Notes under the pieces: generated by a model
Told to the model about the DNA's origin: nothing
The model's database searches: none
What the model saw: the letters and a program-made list of their open reading frames with translations, nothing else
Assembly (NCBI RefSeq): GCF_900108185.1
Contig: NZ_FNVA01000009.1
Coordinates: forward strand, 62,001 to 126,000
Source: Bryocella elongata
GTDB lineage: Bacteria > Acidobacteriota > Terriglobia > Terriglobales > Acidobacteriaceae
Direction: 5' to 3'
Length of the DNA stretch: 64,000 nucleotides
Translations under genes and position numbers: made by a program
In this document: piece after piece, positions 45,893 through 54,583 of the stretch
How the letters are laid out: the number at the start of each line of letters is the position of its first letter
Position numbering within the stretch: position 1 is the stretch's first letter

Positions 45893-46122
45893 GCATGATC
45901 AACCGCATCCACAACCAGATTCGCGACCTGCGCGCCGAGCGGGGCATGACGCAGCAGGACCTTGCCGATGCCATCCAGGTGACGCGGCAGACGGTGATTG
46001 CGATCGAGCAGGACAAGTACTCGCCATCGCTGGAGACGGCGTTCAAGATTGCGCTGGTTTTCGGCGTGCCGCTGGAGAAGGTGTTCCAGTACAAGGCGGC
46101 GGGACGGGGCCCGCGCGCGTAG
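45889..46122 (+). CDS. Small XRE-family transcriptional regulator
   Basis: 77 aa. Almost the whole protein is one HTH_3 domain: [20 protein letters not shown], then [40 protein letters not shown]. This is the YgzD/SinR-like short regulator type. ATG 45889 overlaps the previous stop, so all three genes are translationally coupled. The twin TGTCAAA palindromes upstream of the operon are its probable autoregulatory operators (inference). After it, 46123-46284 has no gene. Confidence 0.9.
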   Translation: MSMINRIHNQIRDLRAERGMTQQDLADAIQVTRQTVIAIEQDKYSPSLETAFKIALVFGVPLEKVFQYKAAGRGPRA

Positions 46123-46284
46123 GTTCCAGGCATGACGTCGTTGGGAAGCTGCTGGTGCAAGGCGTCGGCGATGAGGCTGCAGAGCTACGACGTCGACCGC
46201 GAGATGTACTATCCGCGAAGCTACGCGAAGCGTGAGAGGAAGCTCGAACGCACGCAGCTTCGGTAAAGGCGGTAGACTTGCCGC

Positions 46285-47301
46285 ATGTCCGAGACGCTGC
46301 CGCCCCAGCCCCCTCCGCCGCCGCCTTACACCGCACAGGCAACCGGCCCCGTTGGTTACCCCTACGCTCCGGCTTACGCGGGCTATGCTCCTCCGCCGCG
46401 TCGTTCGGGGTGGATGTGGGCGTGCCTGTTCGCGCTGATCGTGGGCGGGATGCTGCTGGCCCTGGTTGGCGTGGCGGCGTTTGCGGTGAAGAATGCGACG
46501 GGCGGGGAGTCCGACTCGAGCTTTGGCTCGGACTCGATTGCCGTCATCGACGTTACGGGTGTGATTGTCGACGCGGACAAGATCGACAAGGAGCTGGAGA
46601 AGTACGGCGCGGACGACAACGTGAAGGCGATCATCCTGCACATCAACTCGCCGGGTGGTGGTGCGGCGGCGTCGCAGGAGATCTATCACGAGGTGCTGCG
46701 CGTCCGTCAGGAGCACAAGAAGAAGATCATCGCGTCGGTGGAGAGCGTGGGAGCTTCGGGGGCGTATTACATCTCGAGCGCATGCGACCAGATCTACGCG
46801 AATCCGGCATCCGTAGTGGGTTCCATCGGCGTGATCATGGAGTGGACGAACTATGGCGAGCTGATGAAGTGGGCGAAGCTGAAGAACGTCACGATCAGCA
46901 AGGGCGATCTGAAGACTGCGGGCGATCCGAGCCGCGATCTGACGCCTGCCGAGCAGGCTTACTTCCAGGGCCTCGTCGATAATATGTATGGCCAGTTCGT
47001 CCACGACGTTGCGATTGGGCGGCACACGACGGAAGACAAGATCAAACCGCTGGCGACGGGGCAGGTATGGACGGGCGAAGAGGCTCTGCCGCTGGGGCTG
47101 ATCGACCGGCAGGGAGGCTTCCGGGTGGCGCTGATGGATACGGCGCAGTCGGTCGGCATCAAGGGGGAACCCAACCTGGTACGCCCGGGGAAGGAGAAGC
47201 ACGGGATCTTCGCTGCGCTTTCGGGGGACAGCGACGACCTGTTTCCGAACCCGTCCAAGCTGCTCGACCACTCGCCGGGTTTCTTTTTCCTCTGGAAATA
47301 G
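46285..47301 (+). CDS. sppA: Signal peptide peptidase SppA-type (S49) serine protease
   Basis: 338 aa. A Pro/Tyr-rich cytosolic N-terminus (PPQPPPPPPYTAQATGPVGY) precedes one membrane helix (MWACLFALIVGGMLLALVGV, about 44-63). The S49 domain follows: IAVIDVTGVIVDADKIDKEL, IILHINSPGGGAAASQEIYH, ASVESVGASGAYYISSACDQ (nucleophile Ser in GASGAYY), VVGSIGVIMEW and ISKGDLKTAGDP (general-base Lys region). The length fits the short (non-tandem) SppA as in Bacillus. It degrades remnant signal peptides in the membrane. ATG 46285 is kept for lack of a better start. Confidence 0.9.
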   Translation: MSETLPPQPPPPPPYTAQATGPVGYPYAPAYAGYAPPPRRSGWMWACLFALIVGGMLLALVGVAAFAVKNATGGESDSSFGSDSIAVIDVTGVIVDADKIDKELEKYGADDNVKAIILHINSPGGGAAASQEIYHEVLRVRQEHKKKIIASVESVGASGAYYISSACDQIYANPASVVGSIGVIMEWTNYGELMKWAKLKNVTISKGDLKTAGDPSRDLTPAEQAYFQGLVDNMYGQFVHDVAIGRHTTEDKIKPLATGQVWTGEEALPLGLIDRQGGFRVALMDTAQSVGIKGEPNLVRPGKEKHGIFAALSGDSDDLFPNPSKLLDHSPGFFFLWK

Positions 47302-47563
47302 GCGAACTTTCGGTCGACGAACTCCGTCCCTATTCCAATGGGTGTGGTGAATCGGGCACATGCGGTGGGAGCAACGAATCTGTTTTCAGCCAGATTCGAG
47401 AATGAAAAAGCAACCAACCCGCCGCGTATTGCGTCGCATCCTAAGGCGAGTACCCTCTGGCGGGTTGCGGCACGCTCTTTCTTGAGCACCTTTGCAGGCC
47501 CTCCGCTTCACACGATAGATTAAAGTCGCTGGCCGATATACAGCGAACACCACCGGAGGAACC

Positions 47564-47923
47564 ATGACCAAGGCAGATCTGGTCAACGATGTGACCGCTC
47601 TCGGTGACCTTACCCGTCGCGATGGCGAGGTAATCGTCGAAACCCTGTTCGAGTCCATCATTGGCGCGCTCAAAGCGGGCGACAAGATCGAGGTGCGCGG
47701 CTTCGGAAGCTTCCGCACCCGGCAGCGCAGCTCCCGTACCGGGCGAAACCCCAAGACAGGCGCCGCGGTAGCCGTCCCGGCGAAGCGCGTCCCCTACTTC
47801 AAGCCCAGCAAGGAGCTTCGCGACCTGGTCAATCCGGACGAGGCTGGCGGGGACTCCAAAGACGAGATGCAGGGGCTGGACGGAGCTGGTCATGTGGACC
47901 CGCACCATCCTCCCGCGATGTAG
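47564..47923 (+). CDS. HU/IHF-family DNA-binding protein
   Basis: 119 aa. MTKADLVNDVTALGDLTRRD gives the dimerisation helices, and GDKIEVRGFGSFRTRQRSSR then TGRNPKTGAAVAVPAKRVPY the DNA-binding beta arm with the conserved RNPKTG and Pro tip. FKPSKELRDLVN closes the fold at about residue 95. A 24-residue acidic/His-Pro tail (DEAGGDSKDEMQGLDGAGHV) goes beyond the usual length. ATG 47564 follows CCGGAGGAACC. A nucleoid protein that bends DNA; the IHF-like arm suggests the IHF-beta/HU type. Followed by a strong terminator. Confidence 0.93.
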   Translation: MTKADLVNDVTALGDLTRRDGEVIVETLFESIIGALKAGDKIEVRGFGSFRTRQRSSRTGRNPKTGAAVAVPAKRVPYFKPSKELRDLVNPDEAGGDSKDEMQGLDGAGHVDPHHPPAM

Positions 47924-47960
47924 GCTCACGCCTCCATGTACCCGATAGATCCCTGGTGAG

Positions 47961-47993
47961 AGCGCCTGCAGCAAGAAGCTGCGGGCGCTTTCT
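47961..47993 (+). terminator. Terminator after HU/IHF gene
   Basis: AGCGCCTGCAGC-AAGAA-GCTGCGGGCGCT forms a 12-bp stem with one bulge, followed by TTCT, 38 bp after the stop. Confidence 0.7.
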
Positions 47994-48011
47994 GCCGTAT
48001 AACTGAAAGCA

Positions 48012-48833
48012 ATGACTTCCTTCGCGATCGAGGCCAAGTCCCTCAGCCGTCGCTTCAACGCATTCACGGCCGTCGACTCCATCGATCTTGCCGTGGAAAC
48101 GGGCCAGTTCTTCGGGTTTCTTGGCCCCAACGGCGCGGGCAAATCGACCACCATCAAGATGCTCACCGGGCTGCTGGCGCCGACCTCGGGGTCGATCCGA
48201 ATCCTCGGACAGGACCTGATCTCCAACCCGGTCGAGGTGAAGCGGAGCATCGGCGTAGTGCCGGAGGGCATGGCGCTGTTCGGCAAGCTCACCGCGAGCG
48301 AGTACCTGCACTTCGTCGGCCGGATGTACGGGCTCGACAAGCGCACCACCGCGCAGCGCACCGAAGAGCTGCTGGAGTTCATGAGTCTTGCCGACCAACC
48401 GAAGAAGCTGATCGCCGACTACTCCCACGGCATGGGCAAGAAGCTTGCGCTGGCCGCCGCGGTCATCCATGGCCCCAAGGTGCTCTTCCTCGACGAGCCC
48501 TTTGAGGGCGTCGATGCGATTGCTGCCGGAACGCTGAAGAGCATGTTGCAGGGCATGATCGCGCGCGGCGCGACCATCTTTCTGACCTCGCACGTGCTGG
48601 AGATCGTGGAGCGGCTGTGCACCCACATCGCGATCATCGACCGCGGCCACATCGTCGCCAACGGCTCGCTGGATGAACTGCGCGCCGGCGTGCGTACGCG
48701 GCTGCGCTCGGAGGCCGAAGATCAGACCATCGATCCCTCCGCCCGGCTCACGCTGGAGGAGATCTTCCTTTCGATCGTGGGAACCGAACGCGGGCCCACA
48801 GAACACGAGCAGGAGCTTGCCTGGCTGAGCTGA
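48012..48833 (+). CDS. ABC transporter ATP-binding protein
   Basis: 273 aa ABC-2-type ATPase. Walker A FLGPNGAGKSTTIKMLTGLL, signature region DYSHGMGKKLALAAAVIHGP (LSGGQ replaced by YSHGM, frequent in this subfamily), Walker B KVLFLDEPFEGVDAIAAG and H-loop FLTSHVLEIVERL. The last 40 residues (SARLTLEEIFLSIVG) are the usual dimer end. ATG 48012. The permease gene follows at 72 bp, so together they form an exporter whose cargo is not readable. Confidence 0.92.
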   Translation: MTSFAIEAKSLSRRFNAFTAVDSIDLAVETGQFFGFLGPNGAGKSTTIKMLTGLLAPTSGSIRILGQDLISNPVEVKRSIGVVPEGMALFGKLTASEYLHFVGRMYGLDKRTTAQRTEELLEFMSLADQPKKLIADYSHGMGKKLALAAAVIHGPKVLFLDEPFEGVDAIAAGTLKSMLQGMIARGATIFLTSHVLEIVERLCTHIAIIDRGHIVANGSLDELRAGVRTRLRSEAEDQTIDPSARLTLEEIFLSIVGTERGPTEHEQELAWLS

Positions 48834-48905
48834 TGCCGGAGCGATGCAGGCCAAAGCCATGCAGTACCGGATCGCGATGATCCGAACGTCCCCAAGGATC
48901 GAGTC

Positions 48906-50708
48906 ATGACGGGCCCAACATCCCCGCAAAACTCCGGAAGTTCGTGGACTCTCAGGCAGTCGCGTGCCCAGTACACGGCGGTGGCGTGGCTGCGCTGGCG
49001 CGTGTTCGTCAACAGCTTCCGCCGCAAGGGCAGCACCGCCGACCTGATCGCGATCCTCGTCGCGGCGCCGATCTTTGGCCTGATTGCGCTGGCGGTCGCG
49101 GGCGTCACGGGCTATTCGGCTTATGCCTTCACCTCGGACTTCGAGTTGAACCGCATTGCGTGGCTGCTCTGGGGGACCTTCATCCTCTGCCAGCTGCTGA
49201 ACATCAACATCGGGCAGCCAGGCACGGTCTTCGATCCGACGCAGCTCATCCGGTTCCCGCTGCGCGCGCGAAACTACATCATCCTGCGGCTGTTCTTCGG
49301 CATCCTGAGCCCTGCCAATGTGATGGTCGCGATCCTCTCGCTGGCGATCGCGATCGGGATGACGGTCGCCGAACCCTGGCTGTGGGCGTATGCGTTCGTT
49401 GCCATGGCGGTCTTTGCGATTACCAACGCGATCTTCACCCGCATGGTCTTCGCGTGGATCGATCGCTGGCTCGCGACCCGTCGCGCCCGCGAGGTGTTCA
49501 CCGCGATCATCTTCACGCTCTCGCTGGTGGGCCAGTGGGTGAACGTGCGGTTCAACCCCGCGTACAACCACCACCATGTGCAGCATGGCCGCATCATCAC
49601 GCAGCAACGCTTCAACGCGATGTCGCACGCGTACCAGCATGTGAAGCCGCTGGTGAACTTCCTTCCGCCGGGGCTCACCGGCGATGCGATGATCTCCGCC
49701 GCGGCGCATCGACCGGTGTGGTACCTGGGCTACGTCGTCGGCTGCGGCGTCTTTGGCTTCTTCTTCTTCGCGGTCTTCGCCATGCGGACGCGGACCGAGT
49801 TCCGCGGCGAGGTGTTCTCGGACGTGGCCAATGCGGTGAGCCTCCCCGTGAAGATGGCGCATAGCTCAACAGCGGCGCGGGAACCAGCTACGCGGTTCGA
49901 TTCGCCAGCCGAGATTGCCTCCACCAATGCGCTGTTCTCAGACCACGGCAAGGGCGCGCTTCGGCTCTCGCCAGTCGTCTTAGCAGTCTTTGGCAAAGAG
50001 TTGCTGGCGATCCGGCGCAATACGGGCGTCTTCTACGCGCTGATCGCGCCGGTGGTGATGGTGTTCCTGTTCGCAGGGCGGCTGGCGACGCGCAGCTCGC
50101 CGAACTCCATCTATATTTTTCCGGCCTCGCTGGCCTACGCCCTGGTTGGCATCGTTCCGCTGGCGTTCAACTCCTTCGGGCTGGAAGGCCCGGGAGCGCA
50201 GTTCTACTTTCTGGCGCCGGTGCGGTTGCGCGACATCTTCCTTGCGAAGAACCTGGTCAACTTCCTGCTCGCCTATGCTGAGACCGCAGCGGTGCTGGCG
50301 ATCGTGACGTACCTGACGGGCCTGCCGACGCTGAACATCCTGGTGTCGAGCCTGCTGTGGGCTGTGGGCACGCTGCTGATCACGACCACGATCGGCAACC
50401 GGCGCTCGGTCACCGCGCCGAAGAAGATCGATCCGGGCCGGACCTCGAGCAAGCAGGCGTCACCGGCGAGCGCGTTCCTCGGGATGGGGTTGCTGCTGCT
50501 GCTCGCGGGGTTCGGGATGGGCATCCTGACGCTCGCGCGCCACTTCGACATGCTCGCGGTGCTGCCACTCGCCATGCTGGTGTTCATGCTCGCGAGCGCG
50601 AGCATCTACGTCACCAGCCTGCGCTCGGTGGGCCGCTTCACCCTGGCGCATCGGGATGAGCTGTTTGAGGAGCTGTGCAAGGAAGCTTCGAGCTCGGTGA
50701 GACGGTGA
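48906..50708 (+). CDS. ABC-2-type permease, partner of the upstream ATPase
   Basis: 600 aa with about twelve membrane segments (for example LIAILVAAPIFGLIALAVAG, LLWGTFILCQLLNINIG, IVPLAFNSFGLEGPGAQFYF, MGLLLLLAGFGMGILTL). The segment FNSFGLEGPGAQFYFLAPV and RDIFLAKNL resemble the large bacterial ABC exporters of the YhgE/SagI-like or PF16949 type. A soluble central loop (about 310-350, SSTAAREPATRFDSPAEIAS) separates two halves. ATG 48906. In operon with the ATPase. The 3' end runs into the repeat region. Confidence 0.85.
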   Translation: MTGPTSPQNSGSSWTLRQSRAQYTAVAWLRWRVFVNSFRRKGSTADLIAILVAAPIFGLIALAVAGVTGYSAYAFTSDFELNRIAWLLWGTFILCQLLNINIGQPGTVFDPTQLIRFPLRARNYIILRLFFGILSPANVMVAILSLAIAIGMTVAEPWLWAYAFVAMAVFAITNAIFTRMVFAWIDRWLATRRAREVFTAIIFTLSLVGQWVNVRFNPAYNHHHVQHGRIITQQRFNAMSHAYQHVKPLVNFLPPGLTGDAMISAAAHRPVWYLGYVVGCGVFGFFFFAVFAMRTRTEFRGEVFSDVANAVSLPVKMAHSSTAAREPATRFDSPAEIASTNALFSDHGKGALRLSPVVLAVFGKELLAIRRNTGVFYALIAPVVMVFLFAGRLATRSSPNSIYIFPASLAYALVGIVPLAFNSFGLEGPGAQFYFLAPVRLRDIFLAKNLVNFLLAYAETAAVLAIVTYLTGLPTLNILVSSLLWAVGTLLITTTIGNRRSVTAPKKIDPGRTSSKQASPASAFLGMGLLLLLAGFGMGILTLARHFDMLAVLPLAMLVFMLASASIYVTSLRSVGRFTLAHRDELFEELCKEASSSVRR

Positions 50709-50710
50709 AG

Positions 50711-50807
50711 AGTAGACAGTAGAGGGTAGACAGTAGACAGTGAAACCACCCCTGGCCGTCTCGACTCAGCAGCTCTGCTCTCTACTGTCTAACGTCTACT
50801 GTCTACG
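50711..50807. repeat. GTAGACAGTAGA-type repeat and its inverted copy
   Basis: AGTAGACAGTAGAGGGTAGA plus CAGTAGACAG (50711-50740) faces TCTACTGTCTAACGTCTACT plus GTCTACGGTC (50781-50810): short tandem units that pair as a long stem between two convergent genes. The right arm overlaps the last codons of the PgeF gene (encoding TVDSRR). Confidence 0.7.
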
Positions 50808-51901
50808 GTCTGCACCCCGATGACGCTCATCATCCTGCCGGTAAAGCCCTTCTCCATGCGGTGGGAGAAGTACTTCCTTGCGCCGGAGGCGAGGCGGGTG
50901 CAGCCGCTGCATTCGCCGGTCACGGTGATGTTCCGTTTCTTCAGCCCGGCGTCGAGGAGCTGCCGCCGATTGGCCTCGAAGAGGTCCATGTGCAGCTCCG
51001 GCCCCACGCCGGAGTGGCCGGGAGCGCGGGCGGTTAGAAAGAGCATGGGGTACTTCAGCCGGATGGGGTCGGCGTCCGAGACCTCGTAGAAGAGCTCGGC
51101 ACCGTAGGAGAACTGGCTCTCGAACTGCTGCCGCACTTCTTCGCCCACGGCAAAGCAGCAGGCGCCGATGGCCGGCCCGATGGCGGCCACCAGATCCCGC
51201 GGCTTCGACCCGTAGCGGAGCGTCATCGTGCCGATACCACGCTCGACGATGCGAGCGAGCGTGCCCCTCCAGCCCGCGTGGAAGACCGCGACGGCCCTGC
51301 GCTTCGGGTCGACGATCATCACGGGGACACAATCGGCGGTTTGTACGCCCAGCAGCATGCCGGGGACGTTGGTCATCAGGGCGTCGGCGCGGACCACTGC
51401 CCGTCCGTTGGGTGTCACCAGCGGGGCCTGGCCGGGCTCGATCACGCGCACCATGCCGGAGTGAAACTGCCGCATAGTGACGAGCTGCATATGGGCTCCG
51501 CCGGCGACCCAGCCAGTGAGCCGCTCGCGGTTGGCGGCGACGTTGGCCTCGGGGTCCTCGCTGGTCCAGCCGAGGTTGAGCTCGCCGGGTGCATCGGGGC
51601 CCTCCGCATAGACGGTGGAGAGGCCGTTCTCGCGGGTGCTGAATCCGGCGTGAAGCCACGGGATAGCGTCGAAGGCAGGGACGCGCAGCACCCCTGGGGT
51701 CGAGGAATTTGGCTCTTCGGGTGTTGTCGTTCGTGGTTCAGGCAGGCTCCTGGCCAGGGTGCCAGGACGGCGGTTTTTGCTGCCTTTGGATCGCGACGCA
51801 CGCCCCGGGGTGAGGCCGGCATCAGCGAACCGGAGATCGACAGCGCGAATTTCTTTTCCGGAGGCCGTATTTTTCGGCGAAGAGGAGCCAGCCATACGCA
51901 T
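50789..51901 (-). CDS. pgeF: Peptidoglycan editing factor PgeF (YfiH/laccase-domain)
   Basis: 370 aa. The conserved domain starts near residue 70 (VLRVPAFDAIPWLHAGFSTR). Zinc and active-site motifs: MRQFHSGMVRVIE, VQTADCVPVMIVDPKRRAVA, VFHAGWRGTLARIVERG, AIGPAIGACCFAVGEEV and GECSGCTRLASGARKYFSHR. PgeF proteins remove wrongly inserted L-Ser from peptidoglycan precursors in E. coli; other members act as purine nucleoside phosphorylase-like enzymes. The first 70 residues are a low-complexity extension (RASRSKGSKNRRPGTLARSL), so the true start may be later. ATG 51901 or 51895. The last residues are encoded by the repeat. Confidence 0.9.
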   Translation of the reverse strand: MRMAGSSSPKNTASGKEIRAVDLRFADAGLTPGRASRSKGSKNRRPGTLARSLPEPRTTTPEEPNSSTPGVLRVPAFDAIPWLHAGFSTRENGLSTVYAEGPDAPGELNLGWTSEDPEANVAANRERLTGWVAGGAHMQLVTMRQFHSGMVRVIEPGQAPLVTPNGRAVVRADALMTNVPGMLLGVQTADCVPVMIVDPKRRAVAVFHAGWRGTLARIVERGIGTMTLRYGSKPRDLVAAIGPAIGACCFAVGEEVRQQFESQFSYGAELFYEVSDADPIRLKYPMLFLTARAPGHSGVGPELHMDLFEANRRQLLDAGLKKRNITVTGECSGCTRLASGARKYFSHRMEKGFTGRMMSVIGVQTVDSRR

Positions 51902-52461
51902 TCCATCTTAGCTGGGAGCGACGAGCATTCCTGTTAGACAGATGTCTCGATTGGTAAAACGGAAGCTTTCCGCTGCTGCGGAGAACTTAGTGTATGTATC
52001 TGCACAACAGGGACTTAAAGGAAGTGGGCCCGCTTTCACGCGGGCCCTTGAGAGGCTTCTGGGGGGAGGGGGAAAATAGGGGAATTACTCTGAGGAGCCC
52101 GTAAGGGCGGAATGGGAATTACAAAAGGTAGGATTACGTTTGAAGTGAAGCTCTCAGTTACAAGTTTAGATGAAGGAGGCCTTCAACGGTTGCTTCCCGT
52201 TCTCCCTTTTTCGTGAAAAATGTATTTCGAGCCAAATTGGGCTGTTTCCTCGTCAGATGACAGTGCCGCAAGAGTTTTGCGACATTTTCCACTCCTATCG
52301 AGTCCAAAGTGGGGTAGCCGGGCCCTATATGGGCTTATCCTTCTCCGGATGCTGTCGTGCGCGGAATGTGCTTCGCAGCGATACCGTGAGAACCCGGCAG
52401 ACGCCGCGAACTCCTTGCATCCTTTGAACTTCGGCGTTACGATACCGCGACTGCCCTGCGA
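51902..52461. other. 560-bp intergenic region with one strong hairpin
   Basis: The divergent space between PgeF and AroDE. GGGCCCGC-TTTCAC-GCGGGCCC (52026-52047) is a perfect stem, but followed by TTGAGA rather than a T run. The rest is AT-richer than the neighbouring genes. No gene is supported. It might hold a small RNA or a leader for the aro gene; no known riboswitch motif was seen. Confidence 0.35.
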
Positions 52462-54519
52462 ATGACGAACGAATTACAAATCGCCTCCCACCTTCTCCGC
52501 TCCCGCATTGGGAAGATCTGCGCCGCAATTCTTGGCTCGAATGCCGAGGAGATGCTGACCCGCGCCTCGGAAGTGCTTCAGGACACAAGCTTTATTGAGT
52601 TCAGGCTGGACTATCTCTCAAAGCCTGCGGCTGCGCTCACGACGATTGGCGAGTTTCTCGCCTCGAACGGGGCCATTACTGCCATTGCCACCTGTCGGCC
52701 CAAGGAGTTTGGCGGGCAGTTCGATGGCTCGAGCAAAGCGTCGCTGGATATTCTGCTGGCGGCGGCCGAGGCTGGCTTCCAGGTGGTCGATGTCGACATC
52801 GACTCGCTGGAGAAGCTTCCCGGCGACACGATGAGCCGCCTCCGCGCGACGGGCGCGGGCGTGATCATCAGCTGGCACGACTTCCACGAGACGAAGGACC
52901 TCGACGCCGTTGCGAAGCGCATCCAGGCATTTGAGCCCGACTTCATGAAGGTGGTTCCGACGGCCCGCAACCTGGCCGACAACCTCGTGCTGATGGACTT
53001 CATCAAGCGCTGGGAAGACCAGACCAATGCGGAGATCGTCGGCATCTGCATGGGCGAGGCGGGCACGATCTCCCGCATTCTGAGCCTGCGAGCCGGTTCG
53101 GCCTTCACCTTTGCGGCGGCCACCAAGGGCGAGGAGACAGCTCCCGGGCAGCTTTCCGCACGCTCCCTGGTCGAGACCTACCGGATCGACACCGTCGATG
53201 CAGCGACAAAGGTGTTTGGCGTGGCGGGGAACCCTATCGGCAGCTCCATGTCGCCGCTGATGCTCAACACGGCCTTTCGTCGCGAGACCGTCAACGCCGT
53301 CTACCTGGCGCTGCAGACCTCGAATGCGCAGGATCTTTTCAAGCTGGTGAAGGAGATTCCGCTGCAGGGTCTCAGCGTCACGATGCCGCTGAAGCAGGAC
53401 GTAATTCCCTTCCTGGAGCGCACGGATGCGCTTTCGACGAAGATCGGCGCGGTGAACACGATCTCGCGCATGGCCGACGGCAAGTGGTACGGCTTCAATA
53501 CGGATGTACACGGCATCGTCGGACCGCTGGAGAAGCGGATGTCGCTGAAGGGCGCGAAGGTGCTGGTGCTGGGCGCTGGCGGAGCGGCGCGCGCGGCGGT
53601 GTTTGGCTGCCGCGACAAGGGCGCGGAGGTGTGGATTCTGAACCGCACCCCGGAGACAGCGGCGAAGCTGGCGAAGCAGTCCGGGGCCAAGGTGATCAAG
53701 CGCGAGGCTGTCGCCAAGACGGGCTTCGACGTGATCATCAACGCCACGCCCGTGGGGATGAACGGCAACAAGTCGCCGCAGCTGCTGGGGCCGGAAGACC
53801 TGACGGCGAAGCTGGTGTTCGACACGGTCTACAACCCGCTGGAGACTCCGCTTCTGCGGATGGCGCGCCAGAAGGGCATCCACGTGATCACCGGCATCGA
53901 GATGTTTGTGCAGCAGGGAGCGCGGCAGTTCGAGATCTGGACGGGCAAGCCGGCTCCGGAGGAAGAGATGCTTCGTGTGGTGCTGCATGCGTTGCGCCAG
54001 GCGGCAGAAGCCGCGGGTGAGGTTGCTGCTCCGGCACTGGCTCCTGCGAGCCGCATCCAGACAGCTGCGGCAGAGGCTGCGGCGCCTCCTCCTCCGCCTC
54101 CAGCACCTGCACCTGTTGAGCCGGTGAAGCCCGTGGCGGTCAAGGCGGCTGCCAAGCCAGCCCCAGTGAAGGCAGCGGCTCCGGCCCCGGCCAAAGCACC
54201 CGTCCCGCCAGCCGCACCTGCAAAGGCGGCTCCGCCCAAGACGGGGGTGAACGGCAGCAAGCCCGCAGCGAAGGTGGAGGCCAAACCGGCTCCCGCCAAG
54301 CCTGTGGCTGCGGCCAAGGTTGCCCCCAAGGTCCCGACGAAGGTCACGACCAAGATCACGGCTACGGTGACGAAGAAGGCTGCTCCGGCGGCGAAGGCGG
54401 TCGCGAAGAAGCCGGTGGTCGCGAAGCCTGTGGCGAAGGCGATCGCAAAACCCTTAGCCAAGGCCAAGCCAGCAGCCAAAGCCAAGCCCACCGTCAAGGC
54501 CAAAGCAAAGGCACGCTGA
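52462..54519 (+). CDS. aroDE: Bifunctional 3-dehydroquinate dehydratase / shikimate dehydrogenase with histone-like tail
   Basis: 685 aa. Residues 1-250 are a type I dehydroquinase: ASEVLQDTSFIEFRLDYLSK, IISWHDFHET (catalytic His) and FMKVVPTARNLADNLVLMDF (Schiff-base Lys). Residues about 255-520 are AroE: FGVAGNPIGSSMSPLMLNTA (shikimate Ser pair), LQGLSVTMPLKQDVIPFLER (catalytic Lys), YGFNTDVHGIV and VLGAGGAARAAVFGC (NADP). These carry out steps 3 and 4 of the shikimate pathway. The last 165 residues are an Ala/Pro/Lys tail (for example APAPAKAPVPPAAPAKAAPP and AKAIAKPLAKAKPAAKAKPT), like histone H1 or bacterial AlgP/HctB-type repeats. The AroD-AroE fusion is known in plants, Chlamydia and Acidobacteria; the tail is unusual. 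ATG 52462. Confidence 0.92.
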   Translation: MTNELQIASHLLRSRIGKICAAILGSNAEEMLTRASEVLQDTSFIEFRLDYLSKPAAALTTIGEFLASNGAITAIATCRPKEFGGQFDGSSKASLDILLAAAEAGFQVVDVDIDSLEKLPGDTMSRLRATGAGVIISWHDFHETKDLDAVAKRIQAFEPDFMKVVPTARNLADNLVLMDFIKRWEDQTNAEIVGICMGEAGTISRILSLRAGSAFTFAAATKGEETAPGQLSARSLVETYRIDTVDAATKVFGVAGNPIGSSMSPLMLNTAFRRETVNAVYLALQTSNAQDLFKLVKEIPLQGLSVTMPLKQDVIPFLERTDALSTKIGAVNTISRMADGKWYGFNTDVHGIVGPLEKRMSLKGAKVLVLGAGGAARAAVFGCRDKGAEVWILNRTPETAAKLAKQSGAKVIKREAVAKTGFDVIINATPVGMNGNKSPQLLGPEDLTAKLVFDTVYNPLETPLLRMARQKGIHVITGIEMFVQQGARQFEIWTGKPAPEEEMLRVVLHALRQAAEAAGEVAAPALAPASRIQTAAAEAAAPPPPPPAPAPVEPVKPVAVKAAAKPAPVKAAAPAPAKAPVPPAAPAKAAPPKTGVNGSKPAAKVEAKPAPAKPVAAAKVAPKVPTKVTTKITATVTKKAAPAAKAVAKKPVVAKPVAKAIAKPLAKAKPAAKAKPTVKAKAKAR

Positions 54520-54583
54520 TTTCAGAGTCATTACGAAACTCGACCTGCCAGGGGACGTTTGGGCTGACTCCCTAGCTGATCGC

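Noticed and set aside
45529-47361. 610-residue open frame antisense to the membrane protein, XRE and SppA genes
   Set aside because: Arg/His-rich composition and position opposite well-supported genes mark it as a shadow of high-GC codon structure.
47829-49862. 677-residue open frame antisense to the ABC transporter genes
   Set aside because: Composition is His/Arg/Asp-rich without domains; the opposite strand carries a clear ATPase and permease.
52618-53988. 456-residue open frame antisense to aroDE
   Set aside because: Shadow frame; the sense strand has all catalytic motifs of both enzymes.
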